This document shows, one piece after another, positions 25,701 through 37,439 of a stretch of DNA of 64,000 nt. A program made the position numbers and the translations under genes. The stretch covers positions 12,896,719 to 12,960,718 of the forward strand of contig NC_092281.1 in NCBI RefSeq assembly GCF_036320965.1, given 5' to 3'. Origin of the DNA: Panulirus ornatus. Lineage: Eukaryota > Arthropoda > Malacostraca > Decapoda > Palinuridae. Positions within the stretch are counted from its first letter, which is position 1; the number at the start of each line of letters is the position of its first letter. Under the pieces are notes generated by a model. It did no database searches, was not told the DNA's origin, and saw nothing but the letters and a program-made list of their open reading frames with translations.

Positions 25701-28700
25701 ATGCTACTACAGGGCTGAACCATGGCACATGACATGGTCTGGGGAAACTAAGGAGTGGTCTTTGGGGCTTGTTCTGAATGGTGTGATCTGGGTTCAGTGC
25801 ATTGTAAATGAGGACTTGAAAGTCGATGCAAAATTGAGACCCTTGTGTCATCTATTGCTGATGTATCTTGCTAAAGTGGGAAGCAAACACCTTGTATAAA
25901 GTAAGTACATTTAAGTTAACTCACCTGTTTGTCCTTCATGAGCCTCTTGTCACCAGCAGGCCAAAGTCTCCAAGAGTCAGAATCAATTGTGTCAGAGACA
26001 AGGATATCCTCTATAAAGAAAACAATTTACTATAAAATATGGAATGCACCAATTTACCCTAAAATAGGGAAATAACACTTGTGTGGGAAAAAATCTGTTG
26101 GGAGCAACAACAGGACAAAGCTCTATGCTGGTGAATATTCCTTTTAATTGGGAAAAACATTCTAGCTTCTGATGAGGGAATTTTGCTACAAGAGTCTTAG
26201 AAGTCCTGTTGGGGCAGTGATGTTATCAAGTAAAGCCAAAGAAATGCTTTGATGTAAAGGAACAATAGTTTTTGGCAAGGGTAGGAAAAGACATATTCTG
26301 GTAAAATGATTCCAGAGTCAATCTTATCTTCCAATAGGTAACACTGTCCATCAAAATGAAAGCCTCCCTTATGCAGTTACTTCACTTAATCAGTCATTTA
26401 CTTCCAAATTAAATGCTGATTGTTCCATGTTGCCAAGCCAATTACTTACACAAACTAAAGTAAGCTGTCCTAATCACAAGCTTTGTTCCTGAAGTACTTA
26501 CTGATTCCTTGCATTTCTGTATTAACAAAATATTCATGTCTCAATATCAGTAATAACAAGCATGCACTTGTCCTATCAAAACACTTACTCGTTAATGCAT
26601 CAATTCCAAATTCTATCTTCATGTCGATGAGAGCACAGTCTAGGGCAGCCCAGGCACGCTCCAGCACCTCAAACACTGCCACTGTTGTCTTTGCCATAAT
26701 GTCATACTCATTTCGACCGATCACCACACCCCCAATGTCCAGCTTTGCTTCAAGAACTTGTTCTTCACTCCATTGTGGGTCATGGTTGGCATCATCCTAG
26801 TTAAAGATAAGATACTGGGCGTGGTCTTTATGGACAAAGTCGAGAAAAATAATGGTTATTTCCCTCAAAACACTGACTGGTAAGGCCTTGACAATGCTGA
26901 TATTTTTCAATGAACATATAAATCTATCCTTGAATTTACTTAAGTATTCACTAAAAGGAAGATGGCAATAAAGAATTACATCCCTCATGGTAGTTTGTCT
27001 GACTGTGTCATACTATGAAAAATAGAGAAATTTACTTCTGTAAAAATTTTCACCTTTCTTTCCTCCAAAACTTTGTTTACATGGGATAAGTTAAAGACCA
27101 TATTCAATGTATCCTAAACTACTAACAGGACAAACAGCCTTTGAAAATGTACATTTCCTGTGAAGATGAGATTGCACCAGGATTCAAAAGTTTATTTTCT
27201 ATTAAAATAATTCATTGTTCAGCATACATATTATAGTATTTTATATTTCTCAGTAAGTGTATACCGCAGTTTTTCATTAATATGATATTCAATACTGTCT
27301 TATTAACAAAACCCCAATCTCCATTATATACATTATTTGACATGTATTTTTGATTTACTTGACCATTTACAAGAACATAACTATTGTATAAATTGAAGGG
27401 TGCCTGTATTATTGATGTTACTTTGACACTGCATTTCCCCTTTTATTCGGATAGGAATAATTATAACAGAATTCTAAGGCCCTGATAAAAGTAATTGATA
27501 ATGGAAATGTTGGTGCGTAGAGCAACTTTTGTAATCTTTTGAGGTAACTTCATATTATTGAAGTATATCTAGACAGGAATTGATGTTACAGAATGAAACC
27601 TAGGTAACTTATGCCAATGACAACAGTCTTAGGTGTGGACTTTTTAGAGCCAGGACTAAAGTCCGACTCTGGAACGAAATTATTGTGCATGTGTTGTGAT
27701 GTGTGTGAAGCTCTTGGTTGGACTGTTGGTGTACAGCATCTAACAAAATACAAGAGAGATCTGATTGGGGAGTGGACATCAAAATTTCATCAATTTTTAT
27801 GGGTCAGTAGTGCAAATGACCCCAAAGTTATCGACCATGAGCTCAGAGTCATATGTCCTGGGCGAGGACAAGATATTTAGTCCATAATCTTTCCCAAAAG
27901 GAATTGTATCAGACTCCACATTGTCATAGGTTGGGTTAAACCAGTTAAAAGGGCAGAATCAACAAGAAAATCTTACTAGAGAAAATTCTTATTGTGGTAA
28001 CATTTCTTTCTGTTGCTCAGCACTTTTCCTTAACTATACAGTTTGTGTGGTCTCATCAAAAAACCATATAAATTTTTTGACAAAACTCCACCAGAGCAAT
28101 CTCTTTCTCTAGTGAAGTTAAAACCATCCATGTAATATATATATGCTTATTTCATCTATGTTCTAGGAAAGGTATGGTGATCGGTGGATGTGATGAGTCA
28201 AAAGATGCGGTTTTATGGGGAACGTTGCTGTTGTGCTGCTGGACCTACAAAGGCAGGTAAATAATTCACTACAGTATTCATGTTCAGCAGTGCAAAGTTT
28301 GTGTTTATGTTCATCACCCACATTCATGTAATTACAGAAAACAGAAAAATAAGATCTACTGTAAGCTTAAATAAGTAATTATGATTGTAGTATGAAGTTA
28401 GTTTCACAAACCCTGTTTAAGACTGATCATTTCATGAGATTCAGCTAAAGTCTTAGCATTACTGTGTTATAACATCTGAGCTAAAGATATTTGTAACATC
28501 CATCCTTGACTTTATTTATTCTCCAAAATTACCCTTCTGCTCCTATCAGCTTCATGCCAAAATTTCATACAAAACTCACTCCTCCCTTTTACCGTCATTT
28601 GCTCTTCATCCTTTTTCTTTCTCTTTATTGAACTGAAGGTAGGCTTTAGAGTGTGAACTCCATGATAATTTTGTGAGACATTCAAATATTATTCTACTTT

Positions 28701-31700
28701 GTTTTACTAAACAGGCTCCATTCCTAGCTCTCTAACATTCTGAACACTTATTCTCCCTGCTTCCTAATTGACACTCCAAATGTTTAACCATGTACAATAT
28801 AACCATACCCTAACTAACAATAATATATAGACACAAATTGATGAATACATCCCATTTATCCTTTCACCACAGTCATAATCTCCAGAGACTATGTTTCCTC
28901 CAGAGTTTACTAATCCATACAGGTCACCCATTACAAGTAAATTTTTATGTATTTAGCCCCTTAATTCTGTCATTAAGGTTCCTGGAAAATGCTTGCATAA
29001 CCATCATCTCTGTGTAAAAACAACTATAAAAAGTCTAAACAATCAAATTTGGAATATGAAATACTCTTATTATTCCTGGGGCCTTTACAACAAAATATAT
29101 CCTGTGTAAGTCACATAGTACTCATGACAAGATATAAAGTTTCAAAATTATGCATTCATAAGGCGATACAATACAACAGAAACAATAACCAGTATTCTCT
29201 ACCTTATAAAATGTCTCCAACTTAGGGGGTGTAAACCTGTAGCCCTCCGAGACACCAGTGTGACGGCGTAGAAATGATCCAGTAGCAACTCTACGTGTAA
29301 CCCATTCCAGAGGCACCATATGGCATCTCCGAGCTATGTAAGTTGTGCTGTCGCATGATCGTACCCATGATGTTTTGATACCTGTAAAACCATGTGTGGT
29401 AAGTATATACTAATAATAAGTGAAAACCAATCTCTTTTCTATGTATAAATCTGTGCACCTGTGGGGATAAGAAATACCACTCAAATTTAAGTCTTAAAAC
29501 ATTAAAGAATAGGATGTCAGGAACAAAAATTTTAAAGCATTAACCCTTAAACTGCTATAAAGGGGTCCCTTTCCTACTACAGGTTTGCTAATAATGGTAT
29601 GAAGCATACATGCTTAGAATTTTGGACATCATTTTATCAACTACAGCTTTAAGTATCCACTGTCTTCCATAGCACCAACAAAATTTTATCTATGCATTGG
29701 GCTAGTGTTATGTGACTGCAGCTTGGCAGATTACCAACTCTAGGGAGAGGTAGGAGGAATATCATAACCAGGCAGTGTTGGTAGGGCCGCTGTCATGGTA
29801 GCCTTTGGGTGACATTGTCAGCTGTCTACTTTGTGGGAGTATCAAGGCATGAACATTATTGGTAACATACTGTCTTATTACAGTATGACTAAACAGTTCT
29901 GTATATTTCTGAAAAAAATATATTTCTAAGGTGATTATTTTTTCATTTTTATATGAATAACTTTGATGTCATATGGTTAAATGCATTTTTCAATAACTTG
30001 GAAACATGAATTTTGAGGATTGGAAAGTTTACATAGATGTTAAGGGGTTAAGGATGACAAGAATAAGGGATGTCTTTCAACTATATGGGAGTACACTATA
30101 GCATCCAAATTAGGTCAAACAAATCTAAGAGGAATTCTATGGATGTTTCAGGAGTATGATGCTCCCTTCCAGAGGAAGCATCTCAATGATGCCTCCTTCC
30201 TCAAAAAGCATCCTAAAATATTTCCTCCCAGAGGAAGCATCTGAATTATGCTCCCTCCCGGAGAAAGCGTCTGAATTATGCTCATTCCTAGAGAAGGCAT
30301 CCAAAAATTGTCCTTCTGGAAGATATCAGAACAATGCCATCCAAATAGGCATTGGTAGTAGTCGATTCCCAACCACCATTGGGACTCGGTTTAGAAGTCT
30401 TTATGAAACGGTGCCGTTTCTCTTATTACCAACTTGAACTGAGGACTCACCAGCTTCCTCGAGGAAAGTGAAGACCTTGGCATTGGTGGCATTGGAGATG
30501 GCAGCTTTGCCCTCCAGGTCGTGTGCCCTGGCACCATCCCAAGCCGAGATACGGTCCTTGTTCACCACCAGAACATGACCTGGGTCACCCTGTACCTCGT
30601 GCACAATCTTCGTCTTGCCTTCGATGATGACTGCACCGCGACGTTCCTCTGCAACACAAGAAATACAATGCTGATGAGGCTTCCAGAAGTCATGTTACTA
30701 TACACCCGAAGAACACAGTTCACGTCTGTACCATCAAAGATGATGACAACGATCAAAACTGGCTCCTTTCCACTCCCCGGTAACCATTACGAATATTGTT
30801 TCCTCCCCAGAGGTTACTATGGTTAACGCTAGGTTCTCCCCACTCCTAGCGCTTATTGAGGTCCAAACTGGTTCCTCCTCACTCTTGAATGGTCTGTATG
30901 GTCAACAAGAGAATAATATTTATTCAAGGCGTTCATTCTTTCACGAAAGGCGGATGAAATTGCGGAACTATAAAGTGTACAAGGAGAAAGAACATCTTAA
31001 AACATATGGGGCCCACGAATCCTCAGCACCTTGCCATCTACTATCACAAACATCATGGGATGCACAGCAGAGAAGTTTAGGAGTGCATTGTACAAGTACC
31101 TACAAAGTGAACCAGAGACCAGCCAGGTTGGTGGGGGAAATGCGGGCCTGATTGATGGCTGGGGCTTCTTAACAGCTTCCTCGATCGACCCAACGCAACA
31201 ACCTGGGCTCAGCACGGGTTATGGGGTTAGAAGACCCCCCCGAAGACCTCACCCAGTATAACCCTATCTCCTCCTTACTCCCTAGTAGTCAACAGTGGTT
31301 CATCACTCCTAAGTGGTCACTTCCGTCAACGCTGTCTCCCCCCTCACTCCTAGGGGTCACCTTCGGTGCCTCCTAACTCCCTACTGTTACGTTACTGTGG
31401 TGAACACGTTAACTCCCCCCCCTCAAAAAAAAATGGTTACCACTGTCAACACAGGCTATTCCCTAGTGGTCACTGAGGTAAGTATTTGCTCCTTCCTACC
31501 CCACAGACGTCACTGGTCAATACTGGCTCCTCCCCTCTTCTTATCCGCTTCCCAAGTGTTACCATGGTAAGGATTGGTTCCTCCCAGTGGGTCACTATGG
31601 TCACCACTCGCAACTCTCCATTCCCCAGTGGTCATTAAGTCAACAATGGTTCTTTCCTACTCCCCAGTGGTCACTATCACTAATGTCAAAACGTATCCCC

Positions 31701-32901
31701 AAACCCCAGTCGTCCCGTTGGTCACTGTGGTCAACACTGGCTCCTCCCCATTCCCCTGTGGTAACTGTGGTCAGCATTGGCTTCATCATTCCCCATTAGT
31801 TACTATCAACAGTGGCTACTTCAGTGATCCCTGAAGTTAACACTGATTCCTCACCACTTCCTGACCACTCCACAGTGGTCCCTTAAGTTAACACTGGTTC
31901 ACCACTTCCTAGGTCAACACTGTCTCCTCCTCCTCATAGTCAATATGGTCAATACTTGCTCCCTCCCACTCCCTGATAGTCAACAACGGCTCCTTCCTAC
32001 TCTTTGGTGGTCAACAATGACTTCCCGTTAGTTAATATTGTTAACGCTGGCCACTTCATACTCTCCAGTGGTTATTAAGGTTAACACTTGCTCCTCCCCA
32101 CTCTGCGGTGATCAACACTGGTTCTTCCCCAGTGGTAAAGTCAACATTAGCTCTTACCCACTTCACAGTGGTCATTATGATCTCCACTCCCCAGTGGTCA
32201 TTGGTCAACAGTGGTTCCTGCTCATTCCCCTGTGGTCAATACATGCCAAAATCATTATCCCATGGCCACGAATATAAGGGAATCCAACGTCTCTCTGAAC
32301 ATTGTCATTCCGATCTTGACGGGATATGGTCGGGTGTCAGCGGGTGGGTGCCACTAGTGACCCTGTGTCAGCCAGTGGAAGCTGACAATAGCAAGAGATT
32401 ACATAGTTCTCCAGTTAGATGTTTCGTATCGACGGTGACTTTATTGCAAATTTCGATGGGTCATGGTTGTCCATTTTCAATCAGAAATACCCACTGTATG
32501 TATATTACATAAGGTTTCGTTACATTTTTTTGAAGATCTGTCCGAGGAGGGCGGGGCACAAATATTATGTGCCTCCTCTTCAAATCCCTTGTGTTCTTGT
32601 GATCCTGTGAAATCTTACAGCTTCTAGTTGATGTAAAACCTTTGTCTGTATGATTACCAGTGTCGGTAAATTCTGCATACTGGGTGACATACCTTTCTTT
32701 GTCCTATTATCAGTGTCATCTCATATCCAGTATAGTGTAGACGCTTAAGCCTCTTACATAATATTAGTGTTTTAAGAGATTTTCCCGACAACTGAAAGCG
32801 ACTGATGGGTTTATCTCCAGTGACAGTAGAGCCCGAACACTGCAGCCTCCACCAGCGCTAAGCCTGAAGGCAAGGAACGAGAGATGCAACTTACCTGTCA
32901 T
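20340..32901 (-). CDS. PAICS: PAICS: bifunctional SAICAR synthetase / AIR carboxylase, nine coding exons
   Basis: Cytosolic enzyme for steps 6 and 7 of de novo purine synthesis: carboxylation of AIR to CAIR, then ATP-dependent joining of aspartate to give SAICAR. Coding exons in transcript order are 32895-32901, 30451-30648, 29203-29381, 26589-26796, 25925-26010, 24399-24509, 23912-24055, 22996-23161 and 20340-20503. They total 1263 nt (420 residues plus stop), close to the 425 of human PAICS as I recall it. The SAICAR synthetase half (about residues 1-240) shows [14 protein letters not shown], the [14 protein letters not shown] block and IDMKIEFG. The carboxylase half (about 262-420) shows LMGSPSD, SAHKG and [11 protein letters not shown], the animal class II PurE pattern. 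All junctions are GT-AG and phases agree. PPAT lies divergently about 8 kb away. No frameshift or missing block is seen. The UTRs cannot be defined. Confidence 0.96.
20590..21225 (+). mobile_element. RTE-like retrotransposon 3' fragment, antisense in PAICS intron 8
   Basis: Distal reverse transcriptase sequence ([18 protein letters not shown], then [18 protein letters not shown]), 3' region, and the tail tggtgctagcttgctagtg with an A-run at about 21218. Confidence 0.7.
21235..21760 (+). mobile_element. RTE-like retrotransposon 3' end, best preserved copy
   Basis: Begins with atcagggcctgaacatgcag and runs through gacagctagagactgagtg. A first gcgctacctcgc block follows at about 21490, then a TGTATATATG-rich stretch, a second block GCGCTACCTCGCTAACGCGG at 21716-21737, and a terminal A-run. 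It shows the full 3' architecture of the family. Antisense in PAICS intron 8. Confidence 0.75.
21765..22120 (+). mobile_element. RTE-like fragment: endonuclease end fused to 3' tail
   Basis: Reads [20 protein letters not shown], the C-terminal His-bearing motif (SDHYLVE) of the apurinic-type endonuclease. At about 22060 it jumps to the family 3' tail, so the reverse transcriptase part is deleted. Confidence 0.65.
22130..22870 (+). pseudogene. Second LINE family: C-terminal zinc-finger end, antisense in PAICS intron 8
   Basis: At about 22645-22745 one frame reads [20 protein letters not shown] then [13 protein letters not shown]. This is a CCHC-type end seen in several arthropod LINEs. A HITTLYDL and EDVASF piece follows after an internal (CA)n at 22747-22775. 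Confidence 0.65.
22996..23161 (-). CDS. PAICS: PAICS coding exon 8
   Basis: Encodes residues 312-366 and one base of codon 367: [20 protein letters not shown], the GPV loop, then CPVINCPPL and [10 protein letters not shown]. Acceptor ccttag, donor gtaaaa. Confidence 0.95.
23459..23692. mobile_element. Foldback (MITE-like) element in PAICS intron 7
   Basis: The outer ends AGCCTGGGTTGGG (left) and CCCAGCCCAGGCT (right) are inverted copies. Inside, TGTTGGAAGCC (left) and GGCTTCCAACA (right) are perfect inverse repeats. ATGTAGCCC-type arms also pair. About 230 bp with no coding capacity. Confidence 0.6.
23912..24055 (-). CDS. PAICS: PAICS coding exon 7
   Basis: Encodes residues 264-311. It starts the AIR carboxylase domain with [17 protein letters not shown] and contains [11 protein letters not shown]. 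The Lys-Gly after SAH is the animal (class II) form, in place of the bacterial Arg-Thr. Exactly 48 codons. Confidence 0.95.
24399..24509 (-). CDS. PAICS: PAICS coding exon 6
   Basis: Encodes residues 227-263, [20 protein letters not shown] onward. This is the end of the synthetase half and the linker helix into the carboxylase half. Exactly 37 codons; acceptor ttacag, donor gtaagt. Confidence 0.94.
24680..25900 (+). mobile_element. RTE-like retrotransposon filling most of PAICS intron 5
   Basis: Starts at a degenerate DLEKAYDRVDRDAL-like reading and includes gtggttccaagtgaagttt and a GLQQGC-like piece. It continues through the connection region to the tail gatgtatcttgctaaagtg at about 25860. 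It lies antisense to PAICS and occupies about 1.2 kb of a 1.4 kb intron. Non-functional. Confidence 0.7.
25925..26010 (-). CDS. PAICS: PAICS coding exon 5
   Basis: Encodes residues 199-226 after completing Lys198. It contains [18 protein letters not shown] and ends KDKQ, as in animal PAICS. Acceptor tatag, donor gtgagt. Confidence 0.94.
26589..26796 (-). CDS. PAICS: PAICS coding exon 4
   Basis: Encodes residues 129-197 and one base of codon 198. It begins [18 protein letters not shown] and contains the SAICAR synthetase signature LIDMKIEFG, whose Asp, Lys and Glu are intact. Acceptor actag, donor gtaagt. Confidence 0.95.
26797..29202. other. PAICS intron 3
   Basis: AT-rich, no repeat family recognised. 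A plus-strand ORF at 27611-27880 (89 residues) has no recognisable domain and lies antisense to the gene. Confidence 0.6.
29203..29381 (-). CDS. PAICS: PAICS coding exon 3
   Basis: Encodes residues 70-128, with [20 protein letters not shown] followed by the highly conserved [14 protein letters not shown] block and ending at ETFYK. Acceptor ttacag, donor gtagag. It joins exon 4 without a split codon, giving FYK-DDAN, which matches the family. Confidence 0.95.
30140..30350. repeat. Minisatellite in PAICS intron 2, unit about 32 bp
   Basis: About six diverged copies of CAGAGGAAGCATCTGAATTA followed by TGCTCCCTCC. Confidence 0.75.
30451..30648 (-). CDS. PAICS: PAICS coding exon 2
   Basis: Encodes residues 3-68 and the first base of codon 69. 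It carries the SAICAR synthetase nucleotide-binding start [10 protein letters not shown] and the LEGKAAISN motif, and ends at FLEEA. The acceptor is ttgcag and the donor gtgagt. Enters in phase 1 and leaves in phase 1. Confidence 0.95.
30725..32260. repeat. Minisatellite of PAICS intron 1, unit 33-40 bp, interrupted
   Basis: Diverged copies of CCCCAGTGGTCACTGTGGTC followed by AACACTGGCTCCTCCCCACT, spaced 33-40 bp. The array occupies much of intron 1 and is interrupted at about 30905-31245 by an inserted dispersed repeat. Confidence 0.85.
30905..31245. repeat. Dispersed repeat inserted in the PAICS intron 1 array
   Basis: Non-repetitive block with ATGGGATGCACAGCAGAGAA and caagtacctacaaagtgaac. 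I recall similar text as a common decapod interspersed repeat; its class is not clear. Confidence 0.4.
32895..32901 (-). CDS. PAICS: PAICS coding exon 1 (start codon, 7 coding nt)
   Basis: The start ATG (32901-32899) is followed by ACAG and a good donor, gtaag. Only two codons plus one base are coding. They join in frame to exon 2 to give an N-terminus [16 protein letters not shown]. The phase fits exactly and no other in-frame ATG lies closer to exon 2. The start rests on phase, splice site and family length, not on conservation, because this part of the family is variable. Confidence 0.8.
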
Positions 32902-33618
32902 GTTGGAAGAACCTCTTGACCACCGCTGCTGACAACAGACTGACGCTGGCTGTCGCTGTTACCAGCCGGTGCCTGCCCGCAGGCTGCCTAGCACTGCCAC
33001 CACCACCCCAAGCATTAACGAAAGAGAATTACTTCCAATCCCTCACTTCAACCTCAGTCGAAATACCTACCCACTCGACAAGGAAAGTGAAGAGCTCAAA
33101 AATGAAGTAATTAGGAAATACAAATAGAATTCTTCTGAAAAGGGGGATAAATCCATGCCATTGGAGGTATGGAAGCAGTCACGTGGCGTCCCGTCCAGCC
33201 AGGGGTACCAACCCAGGCGGCCACCCTCGGGCCCCGCTGTACCTTCACATGTATCCATAACAACCCAGACACCATGGGTCATATGGTCCACCACTGAGGA
33301 GACGAGGCCAAATGACATCCAGGTGTAGGTTCAGTGATGTTACTAAGGTTTAAATGGACACACTGGGGGTCTTACAAGATGATACAAAGGTCACGTCGGC
33401 AAGACTAATTAACATCCATCAGCGACAAGATCACGGAAGGTCATATATGATCATCAGGTTACCAAGTCATTAAGGTCAGGCAAGGTCATACAACCATGAA
33501 TGGTACGGAACCTGGGTTCTGTAATGTTATGCCATGACACGTATATTTTGGTTTACCTCCAAAGGAAATATTCCACACGGGTACAAGTTGGTGAAGGTGG
33601 TGGTGACAGCTTAATGGT
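32902..33618. other. PAICS 5' flank
   Basis: Moderately GC-rich just upstream of the PAICS start (32920-33010). No TATA box is seen, and the transcription start cannot be placed. Confidence 0.4.
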
Positions 33619-33860
33619 GACCCGGAGACTGGTAGTGAGTGTGAAGGTGACCTGGAGACGATAATATTGGGATGACCATCTGTGGGTGGTGATGATTCTG
33701 ACCCGGAGACTGGTAGTGAGTGTGAAGGTGACCTGGAGACGATAATATTGGGATGAATCTGTGGGTGGTGATGATTCTGACCCGGAGACTGGTAGTGAGT
33801 GTGAAGGTGACCTGGAGACGATAATATTGGGATGACCATCGGTGGGTGGTGATGATTCGT
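33619..33860. repeat. Three-copy tandem repeat, unit 79-81 bp
   Basis: Units start at 33619, 33700 and 33779 with GACCCGGAGACTGGTAGTGA. They are almost identical, so the duplication is recent; the second unit lacks two bases. Confidence 0.95.
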
Positions 33861-36800
33861 ATGGTGTGATTTGAGGATGAGGGAATCTTGGCGACAGTGT
33901 TGGATACTTGTATCCTCTGGTCGTGTTCATTATGTTCACTGGCCATGATGAACATGGCGAACAGTAAACACACGCATTTGAATGCTATAGAAACATGCGG
34001 GTTGGGGAGAACAATTCGAAGATGACGCTCATAGTTTGTATTCATCAAGTACAGGATTACCCCAGTAGCAGCTGTATGGTGTAAAATACAGGAGAGACAT
34101 AGGCCACAACACGAGACCTGAAACTGGAATCTATAGAATATTTTACCAATCAGACTCAGTTTGCTTATGTGCACTATAGCGTCTTAACCAGCCTGTAGAC
34201 TAAGTAACATTATGACTAGTTTGTGTACTTAGACCAGGATCATTATAAGTAGCCTGTACGTGTAAACCAGTAGAATTAATTATGAAGATCAAGTGATTAC
34301 AGTTGTGGTGGTGGATGGTAGCCCTGGCTCCGTCCACACCATCCCCACGTGTGTCCCTTGCCCTGCCACACCCTCCTACTACAGGTGGGTGAGGTTACTA
34401 CTCTATTGTTTGAGACCAATGTCAACCTACATAACCTTGCTACGCCATTAGGGTCATGCTATGGTCGAGTTATGAATACATTCTTATTAGAGAGAGTCCA
34501 CTTGGCGTGATCCAGGTGGAGTCTAGTGATGTTGGGGGTTGGTGTCCAGCCATGCTGCCGTGTAGGGCTTTTGGCGGGCAGGCCTGGCGGGATGGCCCAC
34601 CTGATGACCCACCTCATTAAGTGCTTCACTGTTTATCATCCATTTGATTGACTGTTGCATGGATTTAAGGGTAGTTCAAGTGCTCCAAGTGTAGGTCATT
34701 TATGACATGTTTATTGCAAAAGGCTGTCTACATGCAGATGAAGGTCTTTCGAGGGAATATTTAAGCGTTTGAGACAGCTGCTGCCAGGCGTACGGTGCAG
34801 CACGTGACTGGTGTACGATAATGACTGTTGACGTACAGTAATGTACCCAACGGGTTAACTTGACTTTTTTCCATGAGAAAAACTCTTTGTATCAAGTACC
34901 CTCTTCCCATGCTTTCAGTGATTAGTTTTGTCACAGTAAGCTCAATAAATTTTTTGATGGTATAAGAATTTGAATTAGAAATATGATAACTACAGGTTAC
35001 GGATTCTTAACACATTTTTTCATTTGAAAACCTTATTTTCGAGATGTACATAGACAGAGCATAGTGTGGATAAGGGAACGTAGTGGAGGTAGGTGGAGGC
35101 AAGTGTAGAGCGTATTCTGGGTACAGTACATGGACACAGGAGGTTGACCGGTAGACGAGCGGACCAAAGGACCCAGAGGGGGTACTCTCGTCAATGGAGG
35201 CAAGTCTGGGGTACAAAATGTATTATGATACATCATTACAGGATAGTGAATGATACTGATCGTAACATAGACAACTTTAAGACAAAGCATGTACAGTATA
35301 AGAAAAGTCTTTTATATACAGAGCATCATGTTCATACGGAGAGTAATAAAGGAATATGTGGAGAAACATTTGCCACTTATCTTTTTTGGACAGTGAAGTG
35401 TAGAGTTGTTTACAATGACCGATACAAAAGGTCAAAGATACAACACCTATGGGACGCAGTTACAGAATGTGCTCGCACTGAGCTTACTGATAACAGACAA
35501 TAATATAAAGATTAAAGTACGTATCATACAGGGCATGTAGTTGTTGAACGTACACAGTACGTGATTACATCAAATCTCAACACATTTAGCTTTTAGATAT
35601 TAGTGTTATGATATTACTATCTAACAGTTAAGTGGTCACAAAGTAATCGATGCTTTGAGGTCTGAAATCACCTATTTGGTGAATAGCTTATTAGGCGTCC
35701 TACTGTGTGTTCACTTGCGAGCTGGAGTAGGCACTTGGAATGTTCAGGATCATGGGTTCTCGCGACCAGCTGAATGTACCTGTGCCCAAGCTGTATTCTA
35801 GTAATTACAGTATCATGTATGATCTAGTATGGGTCACATGCCTTCCATACTGATGTTCTTTTAGCCCAAAATGATCATAGTAGTGCACAGCACCATATCT
35901 CTCAGGTCGGCACGTTAATTCAAACTTTTGCTGTAGTTGCGTTGTTATCCTCTCACTTGAATTGGTATCAGGGGCAGCAGTGAATATATTTTGAAGGTAG
36001 TGGCATTGTTGTTATTATCCACATAAACTCCTTCCCAAGCAGCAAGCATGTGTACCAGATCCAGAAAAGACACACAAGGAAACTGCTAACTACATCAGTC
36101 GAGTTGTCCCAGAGGTCATACCAATAGATGTAAGAACAGTCCTTTACCTAAAATTATGGACGAAAAAGGTCTTATGTTGAATCGGTGTTTGCGGTAGACA
36201 AACGAGACGCATTTGATGGACGTTGGGGGATCTGTTGAGTAGAGATTGCTGCAGTACAAGGCAGGGTTAAACAAGTCAATTATACCTCGGTGTTGGTAGT
36301 TAGTTGTGGAGTTGTTTGAGTCGAAGGGGTTAACTAGAGCTGTTGCTTAGAAATGAGCGCCGAGAATTGTGAGGTGAGATTATACTGGGATCTCTGTTTC
36401 CCCTGTGTGTGTGTGTTGAATATTTTGTGCTGGCTAGGCAGGCAGTGATTGTTCTTAGTGTTTTATTTTGTGGTTTGCATCATTGATACATTTGCCTCAG
36501 GTTATAGTGAGGGAAGGGTGTTCTTTCGTTACTCTTCCTGGTTGCCACTGCATTTCTTGAATTTCGCCCTGTGTTTCATGACAGTTGGCTCTTACCTTTC
36601 GAAGGAGGAGAGAGCCCGAATGATTTCCTAGAAGCAAGAAAATGTGGGTTTTCGAAAGCTTTCTAGGAACTCAGAACGCACGATCAGGTAGGTGGCTGCT
36701 TCCTGGAACACCATATCAGCGCCATAGGGGATCACAAGACCCTATGGACCCAAAATTAGACATGGAATGCTTCAGGAACCTTGCCATCTCACATGGATAT

Positions 36801-37030
36801 ATAAGTTTACTCCAACATGATGATGTAATCAGAATATACATTCGAGAAATCACTTGTCACAATCTTGTAGGATTTCTTTCTTTAGCACTGAGAGTATCAG
36901 TCATTGCATGAATAATGCGCATTGACTTGTACTGTGTGGCCGTCTTAAACCAACACCGGAATTTGAACTCAAGTCATTGGCTCAACAGCCTTGATGTCCT
37001 GGGGTGAACGCCTCATGTTCTCGATGGGGT
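33861..37030. other. Spacer between PAICS and PPAT, unassigned
   Basis: A 136-residue ORF at 35093-35503 has no recognisable domain or codon pattern and is not called. Nothing else is recognised. Confidence 0.45.
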
Positions 37031-37039
37031 CCGGGAGTG

Positions 37040-37400
37040 GAACTCCTGTTATGGAGTGAAAATAAACTGGACAGGTATAGAGTGAGGCCTGGCTAGATTG
37101 GTCATAGACTGAGGCTAGGCTAGATGGTGAATGAAGTGGGGTTAAGTTGGGTCTGGGTAGTAACATCGTAAGGCAAGGCAGGATGACAGTGTGGATGGTC
37201 ATGACTGGATGGTAAGTTGAGGTTTACTAGGTTGGATGATCATGGAGTGAAACTAGGATGCTTGATCGTGGAATGAGGCTAGGCTGGCTGAGCGAGGAGT
37301 GAGGCTAGGCTAGGTGGTCGTGGCGTGAGGCTAGGCTGACGGTCGTGGAGTGAGGTGAAACAGGTTGGTCATGGAGTAAGGTTTAATTTTGTGGTATTGT
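37040..37400. repeat. Minisatellite, unit about 26-30 bp
   Basis: Diverged copies of GTCATGGAGTGAGGCTAGGC. Confidence 0.85.
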
Positions 37401-37439
37401 TGGTGGTATATGTACAAGGGGGCGAAATTTTAACTACTT

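Noticed and set aside
27611..27880. 89-residue plus-strand ORF in PAICS intron 3
   Set aside because: No recognised domain, antisense to PAICS, no splice or promoter evidence.
35093..35503. 136-residue plus-strand ORF between the two genes
   Set aside because: No recognisable motif, no good start context, and ORFs of this size are expected by chance in a 64 kb window.
36925..37015. tRNA-like text (GGAATTTGAACTC followed by cagccttgatg)
   Set aside because: A B-box-like word is present in antisense, but no convincing A box or cloverleaf could be assembled by eye.
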